NCBI GenBank assembly: GCA_945929875.1
Contig: CAMEOO010000006.1
Span: 1-49,328 of the forward strand
Reading direction: 5' to 3'
DNA from: an uncultured Caryophanales bacterium
GTDB taxonomy: Bacteria > Bacillota_I > Bacilli_A > RFN20 > CAG-449
Length of the DNA: 49,328 bases
How positions within the stretch are numbered: the stretch's first letter is position 1; the number at the start of each line of letters is the position of its first letter. A model generated the notes under the pieces. The model was not told where the DNA came from. It made no database searches and saw only the letters and a list, made by a program, of their open reading frames with translations. Position numbers and translations under genes: made by a program. Shown here piece by piece: positions 8,206-17,603 of the stretch.

Positions 8206-11200
8206 TTAGACAGTTACAAATTCTACGTCATATTCTTTATATTTATTACCTTTTACAGGTATTGTATCTTTAAATGAATCATAATTTGAACAATACTCAC
8301 TCCAATAAATTTTAATTGATGTGATTGCATCTAATGAATTGATTGTTAATGATGGACTAGTATCATATCCACCTGTGTATGAAGTAAATTGATATTCTAC
8401 ACCATTACATACAACTTTATTTTCAAGATTTCCACCATAACTACTCAATGTGAAATTTAATGTTGTGCTATCTATAGAAGTAGACACTTCGCAAGTAGCG
8501 AGGGAATCAACAATACTTATTCCTCCTGAAGGATACTCCATATACATTAAATAAGTTACGTTTTCATATTCAAAGTAAGTATAATAATGGAATCCATAAT
8601 ACATTAACGGAATATCTTCTATCACTGCGTAAGCTCCATTTACCATAACATCGTAATAGTTTGTAAATACTTCTCTTCCATCAACCACATCTGACGAGTT
8701 AAATATAAACGCGTTATATGTGACCCTAGGGTCTTCTGTTTGGAAATCTACTTTTCTATAAATATTTATTGTTCCATTATCATTATAAGTAACTACACTA
8801 TCATAAGGATTTGTCGCAATCATCGAATATGAAATAGAGCTAAATGTTTCTTTTGCTTCTGATTGAGAAATATGAATTACCTGGGCTTCTCCATATAGAT
8901 TATTGTCACCATCTAATGGTTGAATAGAAAGGTTAATATCACTACTTATATCAATTGTATTAAAGTAATAACTATTCGTTAAATCAGTAGTAATTCCCAC
9001 ACCATTAGCTTCATCTATAATTGATAGTTTGAAATTGCTTGGCAATAAATAGTCATACACAATTTCTATTGGCATTTTCTCAGTTGAAGAATACAAATCA
9101 GCATTTACTTTTTCTATTGAAAGTACATAATTCATTAAGTATATGGACTTTCCACTAGATAAAGTATGTGTCAATCCATCACTTTGATTGTCTTTAAAGT
9201 GTAATTTTAATTCGACTGTAACGTTTCCTAAAGCTCCGTCAATATTATCCAAGGTAATAGTGCCTACGCTTGACACGCTTGAAACGTTTTTAATGTAATC
9301 CTTCACTCCATCGTTTACAATCAAATCCATACTAGCTAAAGCATAATCATAAACCATGTTTACAGTATATCCTAATGTAAAGTAATCTCCGTCAAATCCA
9401 AAGTCATCAGCTAGGGTAATAGAAGGCACACAGAATGCCACGCCAGCTACTTCATAAGAAGCGTAAGTTACTTCTTGATCAGTAAATGTACCTATATCAT
9501 GATACTTGAAGTTAATTTCATCTAATCCAACAAGATTATTTATTGTAATAGTTGCTTTATCTTGTCCTTGATAAGTACCATATACAACCCCTGAAGAATT
9601 TACTACTTCTAGCTTATAACTATAATTATCGTAACTAGAACTAAATGAAGGGTCTACTTCAATTACTACGTGGTCTTTGAAATATGTGATTGTTGAATCT
9701 TTTGGTTCAACTTTTGTATAACTTCCTTGATATTCTTGAGTTGAAGTGTAGTTTATCAGTTCACTTTCATACAAGACTACTTCTTCTAGGTTTTCATCTA
9801 GGATATAAACTACATATTGATATTTACTTATTCCATAGTAGGCATTACATGTTATCTCTAGTTGATCAAGACCTATAGAGTCTAAAGGTTGTTCAATAAT
9901 ATTAACCGAAGCTTCTTCTCTAGTTATCTCTTCTTGTGCATCATTATATTGGATGACATAAGATAGAAGTGTGTAACTTGAATCATAGCAAGTTAAATCA
10001 GCAATTAAATGAATCTCTGTAGGTGAACTTGTATCAACACTTGTCCCTTCTACTATTTCTAATACTGGTATTCCAAAGGATCCTCCAGTTACTTCATAAG
10101 AAGCGTAAGTTACTTCTTGATCAGTAAATGTACCTATATCATGATACTTGAAGTTAATTTCATCTAATCCAACAAGATTATTTATTGTAATAGTTGCTTT
10201 ATCTTGTCCTTGATAAGTACCATATACAACCCCTGAAGAATTTACTACTTCTAGCTTATAACTATAATTATCGTAACTAGAACTAAATGAAGGGTCTACT
10301 TCAATTACTACGTGGTCTTTGAAATATGTGATTGTTGAATCTTTTGGTTCAACTTTTGTATAACTTCCTTGATATTCTTGAGTTGAAGTGTAGTTTATCA
10401 GTTCACTTTCATACAAGACTACTTCTTCTAAGTTATCATCTAAAATATAAACTACATATTGATATTTACTTATTCCATAGTAGGCATCGCAATTAATTAC
10501 ATAAGAATTATTAGAAATAGTAATTGGGGCTTCTTTTTTTGAAACTAAATTTTTACCTACAGAATCATATTCATTAATATATGATCTAAGTTCATAATTT
10601 TCATCATAGCTATTTAAATTTGCTTTTACGTTAATTTTTGTAGGAGTGCTCAAATCTACTTCGCTACCTTCTACTACCTCTAATATAGGTTTATCTATCT
10701 CTTCCCAATCACTTGGATACTCAACTGTAGTTTGACGACTAAATAGAAGCTTATTGTTATATGATCCATCTACTTTATCGCCTATTAAGTATAAGTATAG
10801 ATCTTCATTTTTAATATTATCTATTTGACCGAGTAAATAGTTTTCTTCATTAATATAAGCAATAGTGCCAATTACATTTTTAATGTTAGCTAAATCATTT
10901 TGCTCTTTATTACATAAATATAATCTTACATTCTCATATTCTTTATCATAATCTGAAAAATAGACTGATATGTTATAAAGTGCACTTTTTGTATTCTCAT
11001 CAAAGGTGATGAAACTATTTATTTCATCGTATATACCTTTAGCATCTTCATAATCGATTGTAGTTATTGTATCTGAATAGTAATTAGAACTAGTGCCTAA
11101 ATTTATATTAGTGCAATTAACCTTATACTTGTATGTTTTATTAGGCATTAGTCCAGTAAATAGATAAGTATGGTCTCCTTCTTGTAAATCAATCTTTTTG

Positions 11201-11760
11201 TTTTCATCAACTAATTCGATAGAAAAATCTTTCGCGCTTAATTTTAAAGAAGTATCGAGTGAAGAAATAAAATCCTCAGAATTAATGCTTATAGAAATAT
11301 AGTCTCTTCCACATAAAGGTTTAATGGATGGTTTAATATTAGTAAAAATGCCACTTGAAGCCGCGACAATTGCAATTGATGCAGCCACGACAGTGGCTCC
11401 CCCTGAAATAGAAGCGGTTGCGACAGTGCTTGCGCTTTGACTCCCAGCGATAGTAGATTGAGATACGCTAGAAGAGGAGCTAACTGAAGAACTAGAAGAA
11501 GTAGAGCTAGAAGTAGTAGAAGAAGAATTCTCTAATCTATCCATTTGCTTCTTTAATTCTTTAAAATCAGATTTATCATTTGATAATCTTTTTTTTGTAT
11601 TTGTTTTTGTATTAGAAAAAGACTCGTTTAAAGAAATTACTTCATCAGAAGATTCCGCTTTCTCAAATGTGTAATATTGTTCTGCGCTGAAGGGTTTAAA
11701 TTCTTGGAACTCATTTTCTAATTTTGAATTAAAAAATTCTCCATCGTCTACTTTTTTCAT
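8206..11760 (-). CDS. Large single-span surface protein with near-identical internal repeats
   Basis: 1184 residues. There is no N-terminal signal peptide. Residues 1-75 are charged and probably cytoplasmic; 79-105 are almost all Ser/Thr; one helix (about 113-138, GGATVVAASIAIVAAS) crosses the membrane. More than 1000 residues of beta-rich, Tyr/Ser/Asp-rich sequence then lie outside, with segments resembling fibronectin type III-like folds (for example TYLFTGLMPNKTYKYKV). Two blocks, residues ~424-557 and ~638-771, are almost identical at DNA level (period 642 bp = 214 residues). No LPXTG motif is seen. Adhesion or envelope function is inferred. RBS AAAGGTG and a strong promoter precede it; it is the first gene of a five-gene operon. 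I do not recognise a specific family. Confidence 0.75.
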   Translation of the reverse strand: MKKVDDGEFFNSKLENEFQEFKPFSAEQYYTFEKAESSDEVISLNESFSNTKTNTKKRLSNDKSDFKELKKQMDRLENSSSTTSSSTSSSSSVSSSSSVSQSTIAGSQSASTVATASISGGATVVAASIAIVAASSGIFTNIKPSIKPLCGRDYISISINSEDFISSLDTSLKLSAKDFSIELVDENKKIDLQEGDHTYLFTGLMPNKTYKYKVNCTNINLGTSSNYYSDTITTIDYEDAKGIYDEINSFITFDENTKSALYNISVYFSDYDKEYENVRLYLCNKEQNDLANIKNVIGTIAYINEENYLLGQIDNIKNEDLYLYLIGDKVDGSYNNKLLFSRQTTVEYPSDWEEIDKPILEVVEGSEVDLSTPTKINVKANLNSYDENYELRSYINEYDSVGKNLVSKKEAPITISNNSYVINCDAYYGISKYQYVVYILDDNLEEVVLYESELINYTSTQEYQGSYTKVEPKDSTITYFKDHVVIEVDPSFSSSYDNYSYKLEVVNSSGVVYGTYQGQDKATITINNLVGLDEINFKYHDIGTFTDQEVTYASYEVTGGSFGIPVLEIVEGTSVDTSSPTEIHLIADLTCYDSSYTLLSYVIQYNDAQEEITREEASVNIIEQPLDSIGLDQLEITCNAYYGISKYQYVVYILDENLEEVVLYESELINYTSTQEYQGSYTKVEPKDSTITYFKDHVVIEVDPSFSSSYDNYSYKLEVVNSSGVVYGTYQGQDKATITINNLVGLDEINFKYHDIGTFTDQEVTYASYEVAGVAFCVPSITLADDFGFDGDYFTLGYTVNMVYDYALASMDLIVNDGVKDYIKNVSSVSSVGTITLDNIDGALGNVTVELKLHFKDNQSDGLTHTLSSGKSIYLMNYVLSIEKVNADLYSSTEKMPIEIVYDYLLPSNFKLSIIDEANGVGITTDLTNSYYFNTIDISSDINLSIQPLDGDNNLYGEAQVIHISQSEAKETFSSISYSMIATNPYDSVVTYNDNGTINIYRKVDFQTEDPRVTYNAFIFNSSDVVDGREVFTNYYDVMVNGAYAVIEDIPLMYYGFHYYTYFEYENVTYLMYMEYPSGGISIVDSLATCEVSTSIDSTTLNFTLSSYGGNLENKVVCNGVEYQFTSYTGGYDTSPSLTINSLDAITSIKIYWSEYCSNYDSFKDTIPVKGNKYKEYDVEFVTV
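9448..9845. repeat. Long direct repeat, copy A (inside surface-protein gene)
   Basis: This 398 bp block matches 10090-10487 at an offset of exactly 642 bp. By eye I find only four differences, all between about 9788 and 9803. It encodes the second protein repeat (residues ~638-771). The reading frame is kept because 642 is a multiple of three. Confidence 0.95.
10090..10487. repeat. Long direct repeat, copy B (inside surface-protein gene)
   Basis: Partner of the block at 9448-9845. Encodes the first protein repeat (residues ~424-557). Silent sites are conserved as well as coding sites, which points to recent duplication or gene conversion rather than selection on protein alone. Confidence 0.95.
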
Positions 11761-11780
11761 TCACTGCACCTTTTTTTCAA

Positions 11781-11809
11781 ATTATATAGAAAAAAGAGAG
11801 TATGGACAA
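11781..11809 (-). promoter_or_regulatory. Sigma-70-type promoter of the surface protein/mscS/lactate operon
   Basis: On the minus strand TTGTCC (11804-11809), 17 bp spacer, TATAAT (11781-11786), placed about 20 bases before the ATG at 11760. A perfect -10 and ideal spacing make this one of the strongest-looking promoters in the window. Confidence 0.8.
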
Positions 11810-12099
11810 CAAAATAGTTATTTTTATTTAATAATTGTAAGTAAAACCTGAAGTGAAAAGTCAAATTCCTGTTACGTTTTTAAATATAAACAACAAACAG
11901 AAATTAGTCTTACACTTTTATTGTTAGGTCGAGTTAGTAGTAGTCAAAGAAAGTAATAGTGGTTTCATTCATAAGATAATTGATTTAAGATATGCTGTTT
12001 TATTTTCCAATGCTTAAAAAGATAACCATATATATGTCTTTTAGTAAAAAAAGATAGTTTTGCCTCATAAAAGCAATTAGATTTTTCAGATCCACATTT
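11810..12099. other. Intergenic stretch without a recognisable gene
   Basis: Between the surface-protein promoter and the XRE gene end I see AT-rich sequence with stops in all frames and no clear RNA gene. There is no convincing terminator for the XRE gene. Confidence 0.6.
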
Positions 12100-12822
12100 T
12101 TAAACTCTTTTTTTGATTGTTTTCATTTGCCTAGCAAAAACATATACTAAAGATTGATATGCTGCAACATTAACTAAAGATAATACGGTTTCACAATAAT
12201 TTTTAGATAGATTTTCTAACGCCTTATCATTTATTTTTTGTTTAGCAAAACATATTCCTAGAAGAAAAGAGGAATTTATAACGTGAAATTTATTGATAAA
12301 ATCAATTGCTTCAGAATATTTTTCTTTCTTTAAATAAATATTGATTATATCAATTTTAATTTCTTCTGAATATACTATATATTCTTCATTAGTATTCATT
12401 AATTCAAGTGCTTTAAAAAATAAAGTAAGAGAATAATCTAATTCTTCATCTTTATCATCTTCAAAACCATAATTAAATAAGTATCTAGCTAATGTATAGA
12501 TTACTAAAAAACTATTAGAAAACTTAAACTGAATTTCCTTTACTTTCTTGATATCAAATTGATAGGAGGCATTTTTTATCATCTCTTCTAAATTAGTTAA
12601 AACTTGGCTTTCACTTTCTTTTAATAAGTTATTATCTAACAAGTAATCTACAGAAACGTTAAATAAATTCGCTAAAAGGACAAGATTATTTAAATCTGGA
12701 TAAGATAAAGAACTTTCCCATTTACTAACTGCACAGCTTGAAACATTCATTAATTCCGCGAGAACTTCTTGTGAATAACCTCTATTCTTTCTTAACTCTT
12801 TAATCTTTTTTCCTAAATTCAT
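12100..12822 (-). CDS. XRE-family transcriptional regulator with helical C-terminal domain
   Basis: 240 residues. Residues 1-65 are a classic Cro/CI helix-turn-helix: IKELRKNRGYSQEVLAELMNV then SSCAVSKWESSLSYPDLNNLV. The remainder (about 75-240) is all-helical, with a repeat-like look that may be TPR-like, possibly for sensing or dimerisation. RBS AAAGGAG is clear. Upstream DNA carries TTAACTTC repeats that may be its own operator. It lies downstream of, and in the same direction as, the SNF2 gene, but a terminator at 13031-13070 separates them. Target genes are unknown. Confidence 0.85.
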   Translation of the reverse strand: MNLGKKIKELRKNRGYSQEVLAELMNVSSCAVSKWESSLSYPDLNNLVLLANLFNVSVDYLLDNNLLKESESQVLTNLEEMIKNASYQFDIKKVKEIQFKFSNSFLVIYTLARYLFNYGFEDDKDEELDYSLTLFFKALELMNTNEEYIVYSEEIKIDIINIYLKKEKYSEAIDFINKFHVINSSFLLGICFAKQKINDKALENLSKNYCETVLSLVNVAAYQSLVYVFARQMKTIKKRV

Positions 12823-12865
12823 AAATGCTCCTTTTTTAACTTATCAATAATAATAAAATAACTAT

Positions 12866-12925
12866 AAGTTAACTTCCATAGACTAATAATACTATTATTT
12901 AATAAAAAAATTAACTTCTAGTTAA
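12866..12925. promoter_or_regulatory. Candidate operator pair upstream of the XRE regulator
   Basis: Two palindromes share TTAACTTC: AAGTTAACTT (12866-12875) and TTAACTTCTAGTTAA (12911-12925, perfect 6+3+6). The shared octamers start 42 bp apart, four turns of the helix, so they lie on the same DNA face. This fits autoregulation by the XRE protein; binding is inferred. Confidence 0.5.
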
Positions 12926-12961
12926 AATCTGTGTATTACAAAACTATTTTACTGAGATTAT

Positions 12962-12998
12962 TTAGTAAAATTAAGCGATAATTAGTTGATTTTACTAA
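12962..12998. repeat. Inverted repeat upstream of the XRE gene
   Basis: TTAGTAAAA (12962-12970) and TTTTACTAA (12990-12998) are a perfect 9 bp inverted repeat with a 19 bp centre. No T-run follows on either strand, so it is more likely a protein site than a terminator. Confidence 0.5.
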
Positions 12999-13030
12999 CC
13001 GTTTAGTTGAGTGATTTTTCACCTTATAAT

Positions 13031-13070
13031 AAAAATGTATCAATTCTACTTAACTAATAGTACTGATACA
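13031..13070 (-). terminator. Rho-independent terminator of the SNF2 helicase gene
   Basis: On the minus strand TGTATCA (from 13070) pairs with TGATACA (13042-13036), followed by TTTTT (13035-13031). It begins 11 bases after the SNF2 stop codon. Confidence 0.7.
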
Positions 13071-13080
13071 CTTTAATTAT

Positions 13081-16000
13081 TTATTTTAATAAGAACTCGA
13101 TATCTTCTTTTGATAAGCCAGTAATTGAAGAATCATCGTTAGAAATAACTTTATCGATCAAATCTTTTTTAATCTGTTGAAGTTCAATTACTCTTTCTTC
13201 AATGGAATTCTCGCAAATTAATTTAATCACTTCAACATTTCTAGTTTGACCGATTCGATAAGCTCGATCTGAAGCCTGATTTTCGCTAGAAACATTCCAC
13301 CATGGATCAAGGTGAATTATCGTATCTGCGCCAATTAAGTTTAATCCAGTTCCTCCGGCTTTTAAGGAAATCAAATAGACTTTGATTTCTTCATTGCTAT
13401 TAAAGCTATTCATATCTTTAATTCTTTTTTCTGCAGGAGTATCGCCGGTTAATTTATAGTATTTAATCTTTAGTTTCTTTAATGGATCTTCAATAAGTTC
13501 AAGAGCTTTAACAAATTGAGAGAACAATAAGATTCGATGGCCTTGACTAATATAATCTTGAATTAGTTCTAATAAAGTAGCTATCTTTCCACTAGTTTCA
13601 TGATAGTCTTTGACAAATAAACTTGGAGAAACGCATATTTGTCTTAATCTAGTAAGTAGATATAATACATTAAAGGCTTTGCCACTTTCTTCTAATTCTT
13701 CTTTTGCTTTTAAACAAATAGCATCGTAATTTTTTCTTTGCTCTTTAGTCATCTCGGAAGTGACAATTCTTTCCACTTTATTTGGTAAATCGGTTAATAC
13801 TTCCTTCTTGGTTCTTCTTAGAATGAATGGAGATACTTTTTTAGATACGAGATTAATATATTCTTCATCTTGGCATTTTTCTTTAAAAGAAGTAATTCCA
13901 TCTAAATACTTTGGCATAATAAAATCAAAAATCGACCAAAGATCAAGAAGATTATTCTCAATTGGAGTTCCAGTTAAAGCTAGTTTATGATTAGCATTTA
14001 ACTGTTTTACTTTTCTAGTTTTTAACGCTTCGATATTTTTAATATATTGAGCTTCATCGATAATCAAGAATTCAAATTCCATTTGATATTTATCAATGTC
14101 GTTTCTTAATGAATCGTAGGAAGTTATATAAGTAACTTTCTTATTTGGATCAATTTGTGAAATAATCATACCTCTTTCAAAACTGTTTCCATAAATCTTA
14201 ACCACTTTTGCATTTGGATCAAACTTATAAAATTCATTGACCCAGTTAAATATTAAACTCTTTGGGCAGACGATTAAACTAGGCTTTTGAATACTTGAAC
14301 TTTTCAATAGGCAAATGATTTCTAAAGATTTTCCAAGTCCCATATCATCGGCTAAAATTCCTCCTAGATTATAATTCTCTAAGACTTTAAGCCATTTATA
14401 TCCTTCTACTTGATATTTTCTTAATTCGCCATTTACTTGAGGAACTTGATAATTTGAATTTTTAAAATTTGCTAAACTATCAATCATTTTTAAAATGTAG
14501 CCATCCACTTCACCTTTATCTAAATAATTACTGATCTTTAAGGATTTATATAAAGGTTCATGTTCTTCAGTATATAAATGTTTAGGATCTAAATCTAAAT
14601 CTTTAACGATTTGACTAAAAACTTTAGATTCTTCACTATCTAGATCGATAATACGATCACCTTTTAACATCACATACTTCTTTTTATTTCTAATCGAACT
14701 TAATATTTGATAAAGTTCTTCTTCACTATATTCAGATTTTTCAAAAAAGCAATCCATTAGATTATTATCGTATACTAGTTTAAATTTGGGAGAGACAAAC
14801 TGACTGATTTTTTTATTAAGAATTGAATCTGACAAAAACACATTTGTTATCTTTTTTAAAGTAGAAAAATCTAACTTAAAGAAAGAATAAATATATTCAT
14901 CATCCATTATTTTCTTTGTTTGTAAGTCAAATCCAAGGTTTTCTAAAGTTCGTCTATATTGCATCAACTTATTATAATTAGCTCCATCGATAATGCTATC
15001 TACCTTTACTTCATTCTCGCCAATTCGATACTTAGTATCAACTTTTATCACTTTATCTTCATAATCGAAATATGAATCGATTTCTAAGACCGATAATTTA
15101 AATTCATCTTTAATCTTTTCATCTACTTGAATTTTATCTGCGACTAAAGGATATATCTGATTGATAAATTCATCTTTTACTAATTTAATATCATCCTTAT
15201 CCATTTTTAAAAAGAATCTTAAAAATTCAAGAGAAGTATCTTTTACATAACAATAATCTATTCTTGAATCGTGAATAATTAAAAGTTTATCTAGAATTTG
15301 ATAACACATATCAAATTTTGGGGTAATTTCAATTTGATATTCTTGATTTAATTTAGTATCGAAAGAGATTTCTTCTAAGCTGACAAATAGTTCCTTTTTA
15401 TCAATAGAGATATATTCTCCTTTATATAATTGTAATATCTCTAAAAAAGCACTTTGAGAAACGCTTAACGAGGAAAGTGAATTATAAATCTCAGGGTTTA
15501 CTAGACCGCCGAGGATTTTTAGAAATTTTTGCCCTCTTTCGGTAAGATTATCGATATTACAATGGAATATTTCGTTTTTTCCAAGTTCAATTGAACCATT
15601 TGAGTAAAATTTACTTACTAAGCTTTGAATATTTTTAATTACATAGTACTTCTTACTTCCCAGTTTGACCTTCATATCGAAAAATGAATGGCTATTCTTT
15701 GTAAAATAAGGTAGAAAATCATATTTATAGTTATCTTGATAAGTACTTGCGATATTACTTGAATAGTAATTTCTAAAAGAAGCAAAAGAATTTAAAAGTT
15801 TTTCTCTTTTCTTATTAAGATAAGCTTTATCTCTTTCTTTTTCTAAACTTTTAAGTATTGTTCCTAGTCCATTAATATCTAATTCTTTAATTCTTTGAAA
15901 TAAGTAATCTAGATCTTGTTCACTCATCTTAGACACATATTCATCGTTGAAAGAATAAATTCTTTTTAAATCATCATGTAATTCTGTCTTTTGAACAATA

Positions 16001-17415
16001 TGCATCTTTTCTTTGCCTAGAATAATATCTAGGTAAATCATATAATCATCAGATTCATTATACCAACTATTTATTAACTGCCCGCTTATTTTTAAAGAAA
16101 AATATGAGAAATCCTCTTTTTCTAATACTTCAAAGTTTACCTTATCTTTATATAAACGCATTAATATCCTAACTAGATTATTGTGAGGGATTAAATCTAC
16201 TAGATGGTCTAAATTATAATCGCTATCGACATAAAAATTAAAAACTAAAAAGTTGATGTATTCATTTAGATTTTCCTTTGCAATAGAAGGAGCGCGTAAG
16301 GAGAATTCTTTTAGTAATTTTGGATTATCATTTACTGAATTATCACCAAGGATTTTTAAAAATTCTTCACTCGTTAATTTTTTTAATAAAGAGTTGTGCT
16401 TACAAATGCTTTCTCCACAGAAATATATGCCTTTTGAAGTAGAACAAACATAATGAAAATAAGAATCATCATATTCAGTAACAATTAATAAAAATGGGGT
16501 GATTTTATCGCCATAATGCCAACTTTTGCCAAGTTCTAAATCGATTGCATAATAAATAAAAGAAGATAAATGTTTTAAAATAAGAGTATCTTTAGAATCT
16601 TTAATGTAATCTTTTAAAGCAATTAAAAAATCATCAAAATCATATTCAATTACATTAGTAATCATCTCATAAAAATAATTGCTATATTTTGGATTGACGT
16701 ATATTGTTAACTCAGGAAATTTTACTAATAATTTATTTATTTGAGTATCAAAATCTTCACGTTCTAATCTCATTTTTCTCTTTAAAATTAATATGAGGAG
16801 ATACTCTTTAATGTTTAGCTCATCTTTAGCGGTTAAATATGAAAAAACATTATTTAATTCAATCGAAGAGATGCAGTTATTTAATTCTTTAATCCATTCA
16901 TAATCGACATTGTCTTTTTCCATCAAATTATTAAAAACGACACTTTTTTCTACCTTTGTCTTTTGTGCAGTACCAGCAATAACTATTTGTCTATTAAGGA
17001 GGTTAAGCAATGCGTAACTATGTTTACAATTTATTCCTACAGGGCAAGAGCAAGAAGGGACGACTCTATCATTAACAAAAGTAATTTTAGTTTTATAAGT
17101 ATTATTCCCTTTTACATCTGCGCTAATGCAGTTATCTTTACAAACAAAGTTATTTATTTTATCTAAATTATCATATCCTCTTGATCTACTTATAGTTGCT
17201 TGAGAAAAATGATATTTATTAGCCATTTCATCATTGATTAGTTTTACAAAACGATCAGGAACTTCAGATAAATAATCATTTCCATTAGGTTCATATAGAA
17301 AACATCTTTCACTTTTTCCAAAATTAACGTTTACAAATTTATCCCCTGAAAAGCTAGAAAGAATCCCTAACCCAAAATTTCTCACTAAAATATAACTACC
17401 TACTTTAAATGCCAT
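13081..17415 (-). CDS. SWIM zinc finger-SNF2/RapA-type helicase
   Basis: 1444 residues, at the large end for bacterial SNF2 proteins. Near residue 125-137 a SWIM motif is visible (CSCPVGINCKH). Residues ~140-980 are a long, mostly helical SNF2-associated region. The helicase core follows: Walker A DDMGLGKS (~1023), DEAQ box in LIIDEAQYIKN (~1120), GTPIENNL motif, and the C-terminal RecA domain with GGTGLNL and QASDRAYRIGQT (~1384). It should be a cytoplasmic double-strand DNA translocase that remodels protein-DNA or polymerase complexes. Its biological role is not established; such genes also occur in some defence contexts, but no nuclease or partner lies beside it here. RBS AAAAGGAT; own extended -10 promoter. 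Confidence 0.9.
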   Translation of the reverse strand: MAFKVGSYILVRNFGLGILSSFSGDKFVNVNFGKSERCFLYEPNGNDYLSEVPDRFVKLINDEMANKYHFSQATISRSRGYDNLDKINNFVCKDNCISADVKGNNTYKTKITFVNDRVVPSCSCPVGINCKHSYALLNLLNRQIVIAGTAQKTKVEKSVVFNNLMEKDNVDYEWIKELNNCISSIELNNVFSYLTAKDELNIKEYLLILILKRKMRLEREDFDTQINKLLVKFPELTIYVNPKYSNYFYEMITNVIEYDFDDFLIALKDYIKDSKDTLILKHLSSFIYYAIDLELGKSWHYGDKITPFLLIVTEYDDSYFHYVCSTSKGIYFCGESICKHNSLLKKLTSEEFLKILGDNSVNDNPKLLKEFSLRAPSIAKENLNEYINFLVFNFYVDSDYNLDHLVDLIPHNNLVRILMRLYKDKVNFEVLEKEDFSYFSLKISGQLINSWYNESDDYMIYLDIILGKEKMHIVQKTELHDDLKRIYSFNDEYVSKMSEQDLDYLFQRIKELDINGLGTILKSLEKERDKAYLNKKREKLLNSFASFRNYYSSNIASTYQDNYKYDFLPYFTKNSHSFFDMKVKLGSKKYYVIKNIQSLVSKFYSNGSIELGKNEIFHCNIDNLTERGQKFLKILGGLVNPEIYNSLSSLSVSQSAFLEILQLYKGEYISIDKKELFVSLEEISFDTKLNQEYQIEITPKFDMCYQILDKLLIIHDSRIDYCYVKDTSLEFLRFFLKMDKDDIKLVKDEFINQIYPLVADKIQVDEKIKDEFKLSVLEIDSYFDYEDKVIKVDTKYRIGENEVKVDSIIDGANYNKLMQYRRTLENLGFDLQTKKIMDDEYIYSFFKLDFSTLKKITNVFLSDSILNKKISQFVSPKFKLVYDNNLMDCFFEKSEYSEEELYQILSSIRNKKKYVMLKGDRIIDLDSEESKVFSQIVKDLDLDPKHLYTEEHEPLYKSLKISNYLDKGEVDGYILKMIDSLANFKNSNYQVPQVNGELRKYQVEGYKWLKVLENYNLGGILADDMGLGKSLEIICLLKSSSIQKPSLIVCPKSLIFNWVNEFYKFDPNAKVVKIYGNSFERGMIISQIDPNKKVTYITSYDSLRNDIDKYQMEFEFLIIDEAQYIKNIEALKTRKVKQLNANHKLALTGTPIENNLLDLWSIFDFIMPKYLDGITSFKEKCQDEEYINLVSKKVSPFILRRTKKEVLTDLPNKVERIVTSEMTKEQRKNYDAICLKAKEELEESGKAFNVLYLLTRLRQICVSPSLFVKDYHETSGKIATLLELIQDYISQGHRILLFSQFVKALELIEDPLKKLKIKYYKLTGDTPAEKRIKDMNSFNSNEEIKVYLISLKAGGTGLNLIGADTIIHLDPWWNVSSENQASDRAYRIGQTRNVEVIKLICENSIEERVIELQQIKKDLIDKVISNDDSSITGLSKEDIEFLLK

Positions 17416-17437
17416 AAATAAATCCTTTTCTTTTTCG

Positions 17438-17466
17438 ATTATAGCATAGCAATTAACACATATTAA
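17438..17466 (-). promoter_or_regulatory. Promoter of the SNF2 helicase gene
   Basis: Minus strand TTAATA (17461-17466), 17 bp, then TGCTATAAT: a perfect -10 (17438-17443) with the extended TGn element. Confidence 0.7.
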
Positions 17467-17506
17467 TTCATTTTTTTTATTTATTTTTTCTAAATATTAA
17501 TTAAGT

Positions 17507-17534
17507 TTGTCAATTATAGATGAATATTTATAAT
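17507..17534 (+). promoter_or_regulatory. Promoter of the fused ABC transporter gene
   Basis: TTGTCA (17507-17512), 16 bp spacer, TATAAT (17529-17534). It lies about 70 bases before the ATG at 17604. The -10 is part of the left arm of a long inverted repeat (17524-17591). Confidence 0.75.
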
Positions 17535-17591
17535 CATTAGTAATTAACTTGAAAAACGTTCCATCTAGAATAATAATGATTATGAAATATT
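17524..17591. repeat. Long inverted repeat spanning the ABC transporter promoter and leader
   Basis: AATATTTATAATCATTA (17523-17539) faces TAATGATTATGAAATATT (17574-17591) with about 34 bp between. It is near perfect over 16-17 pairs with a small bulge. The left arm contains the -10 box, so it probably acts on DNA (operator) rather than as an mRNA hairpin. Confidence 0.6.
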
Positions 17592-17603
17592 AAGGAAATA
17601 ATT

